From NCBI GenBank assembly GCA_002450925.1, contig DKAU01000036.1, positions 419 through 8,880 of the forward strand: a stretch of 8,462 nucleotides of DNA. The letters run 5' to 3'. Made by a program: the position numbers and the translations under genes. This stretch comes from Thiobacillus sp. UBA6918 (GTDB taxonomy: Bacteria; Pseudomonadota; Gammaproteobacteria; Burkholderiales; Thiobacillaceae). The notes beneath the pieces are model-generated. The model worked only from the letters and a program-made list of their open reading frames with translations. It made no database searches and was not told the origin of the DNA. This document shows, piece after piece, positions 7,965 to 8,462 of this stretch (positions are counted from its first letter, which is position 1; each line of letters opens with the position of its first letter).

Positions 7965-8462
7965 TCAGACGCCTCTTCTTGTGATTTTTCCGCGAAACGA
8001 TAGTGCTTTATTCCTTCCAGGATGCCGCCTGCACAATGACGGTGTGCAAAGTAGATCCGCTCACGTCCCTCAAGGTCGGCCAGTTCCTCGCTGTGATTGC
8101 CGACAATGACACCCATGGTGTCGCCGAGCAGCATTTCGCGATCGTTGCCCGAGTCGCCTGCCACCAGGAATGCATTCAGGGGCAAGCCCCAGCGCCAGGC
8201 CAGGTAACGTATCGCCTGGCCCTTTGATGCACGGATGGGCAGGATGTCCAGATAAGCCTGATGCGAATAGATGGCCTGGGCTTTCAGTCGGTGCTTTCTC
8301 AACAGTGCCTTGATCTCTTTCATGGGGGGCGCGCTGGCCGGGTCGACAAAATAACTGAGCTTGAATTCACGCTGCCCTTCGGGTCCTTGCAGGCGCAAGC
8401 CGGGAACATCCGCGAGAACTTTCTCAATGGCATCTCGCCGCCATTCGTGACGGATATGGCGT
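7961..8462 (-). CDS. Sucrose-phosphate phosphatase domain (HAD fold), N-terminal part outside window
   Basis: The last 166 codons of a gene whose frame stays open to the right edge; no internal methionine makes a credible start. It shows the later HAD motifs of sucrose-6-phosphate phosphatase: RASKGQAIRYLAWRWGL (lysine of motif III) and AGDSGNDREML (motif IV acidic residues), followed by VGNHSEEL. The catalytic DxDxT motif lies outside the window. The expected reaction is dephosphorylation of sucrose-6-phosphate to sucrose. Whether it is a separate phosphatase or the C-terminal half of a fused sucrose-phosphate synthase/phosphatase, as in several beta- and gammaproteobacteria, cannot be decided from here. 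Its TGA overlaps the start codon of sucrose synthase, so the two are translationally coupled in one operon. Confidence 0.88.
   Translation of the reverse strand, partial: RHIRHEWRRDAIEKVLADVPGLRLQGPEGQREFKLSYFVDPASAPPMKEIKALLRKHRLKAQAIYSHQAYLDILPIRASKGQAIRYLAWRWGLPLNAFLVAGDSGNDREMLLGDTMGVIVGNHSEELADLEGRERIYFAHRHCAGGILEGIKHYRFAEKSQEEASE
7972..7977 (-). promoter_or_regulatory. Ribosome-binding site of sucrose synthase
   Basis: Minus-strand AAGAGG lies seven bases before the ATG at 7962-7964, inside the final codons of the phosphatase gene. It supports the chosen start and independent re-initiation as well as coupling through the ATGA overlap. Confidence 0.7.

Noticed and set aside
8194..8221. 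Inverted repeat GGCCAGG/CCTGGCC with an alternative pairing GCCAGGC/GCCTGGC
   Set aside because: It lies within conserved coding sequence (IRYLAWRWGL), has no T run, and is explained by codon choice.
7961..8398. Phosphatase piece as a complete small gene starting at TTG 8398
   Set aside because: The frame continues without a stop to the window edge with phosphatase-like residues, so it is the end of a longer gene.

Overview
The window looks like a chromosomal segment from a Gram-negative betaproteobacterium. This is an inference from the gene families: a VC_2705-type sodium:solute symporter, a cNMP/CBS/DUF294 protein with a DnaQ-like exonuclease partner, and a bacterial sucrose synthase next to a sucrose-phosphate phosphatase domain. 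The last pair recalls nitrifiers, iron and sulfur oxidisers and methylotrophs of the Nitrosomonadales type. Base composition is mid-50s percent GC by eye and even across the window. I see no sign of recent transfer, and no transposase, tRNA, rRNA or CRISPR. Coding density is very high, and all five long reading frames look intact where they are visible.

Layout. (1) Positions 1-1692, plus strand: most of a sodium:solute symporter (acetate/ActP-like SSS family), cut by the left edge, followed by a strong bidirectional intrinsic terminator (1709-1738). (2) Positions 1749-4342, minus strand: a two-gene operon convergent with the symporter. A 629-residue protein with cyclic-nucleotide-binding, paired CBS and DUF294 nucleotidyltransferase regions comes first, and a 235-residue DEDDh exonuclease follows with a 4-base ATGA overlap. 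(3) A 140-base divergent intergenic region (4343-4482). (4) Positions 4483-5565, plus strand: an Old Yellow Enzyme of the YqjM-like class. (5) Positions 5580-8462, minus strand: sucrose synthase, coupled by another ATGA overlap to an upstream gene whose last 166 codons encode the end of a sucrose-phosphate phosphatase (HAD fold), cut by the right edge.

How the parts work together. The phosphatase end and sucrose synthase form one transcription unit for a sucrose cycle: sucrose is made through sucrose-6-phosphate and reversibly cleaved to NDP-glucose and fructose. The symporter would bring in a small organic acid. The facing cNMP/CBS/nucleotidyltransferase-exonuclease pair is a plausible but unproven signalling or regulatory module for it. 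The Old Yellow Enzyme appears to be a stand-alone gene. The least understood part of the window is the DUF294-exonuclease pair beside the symporter. The rest belongs to recognisable families.
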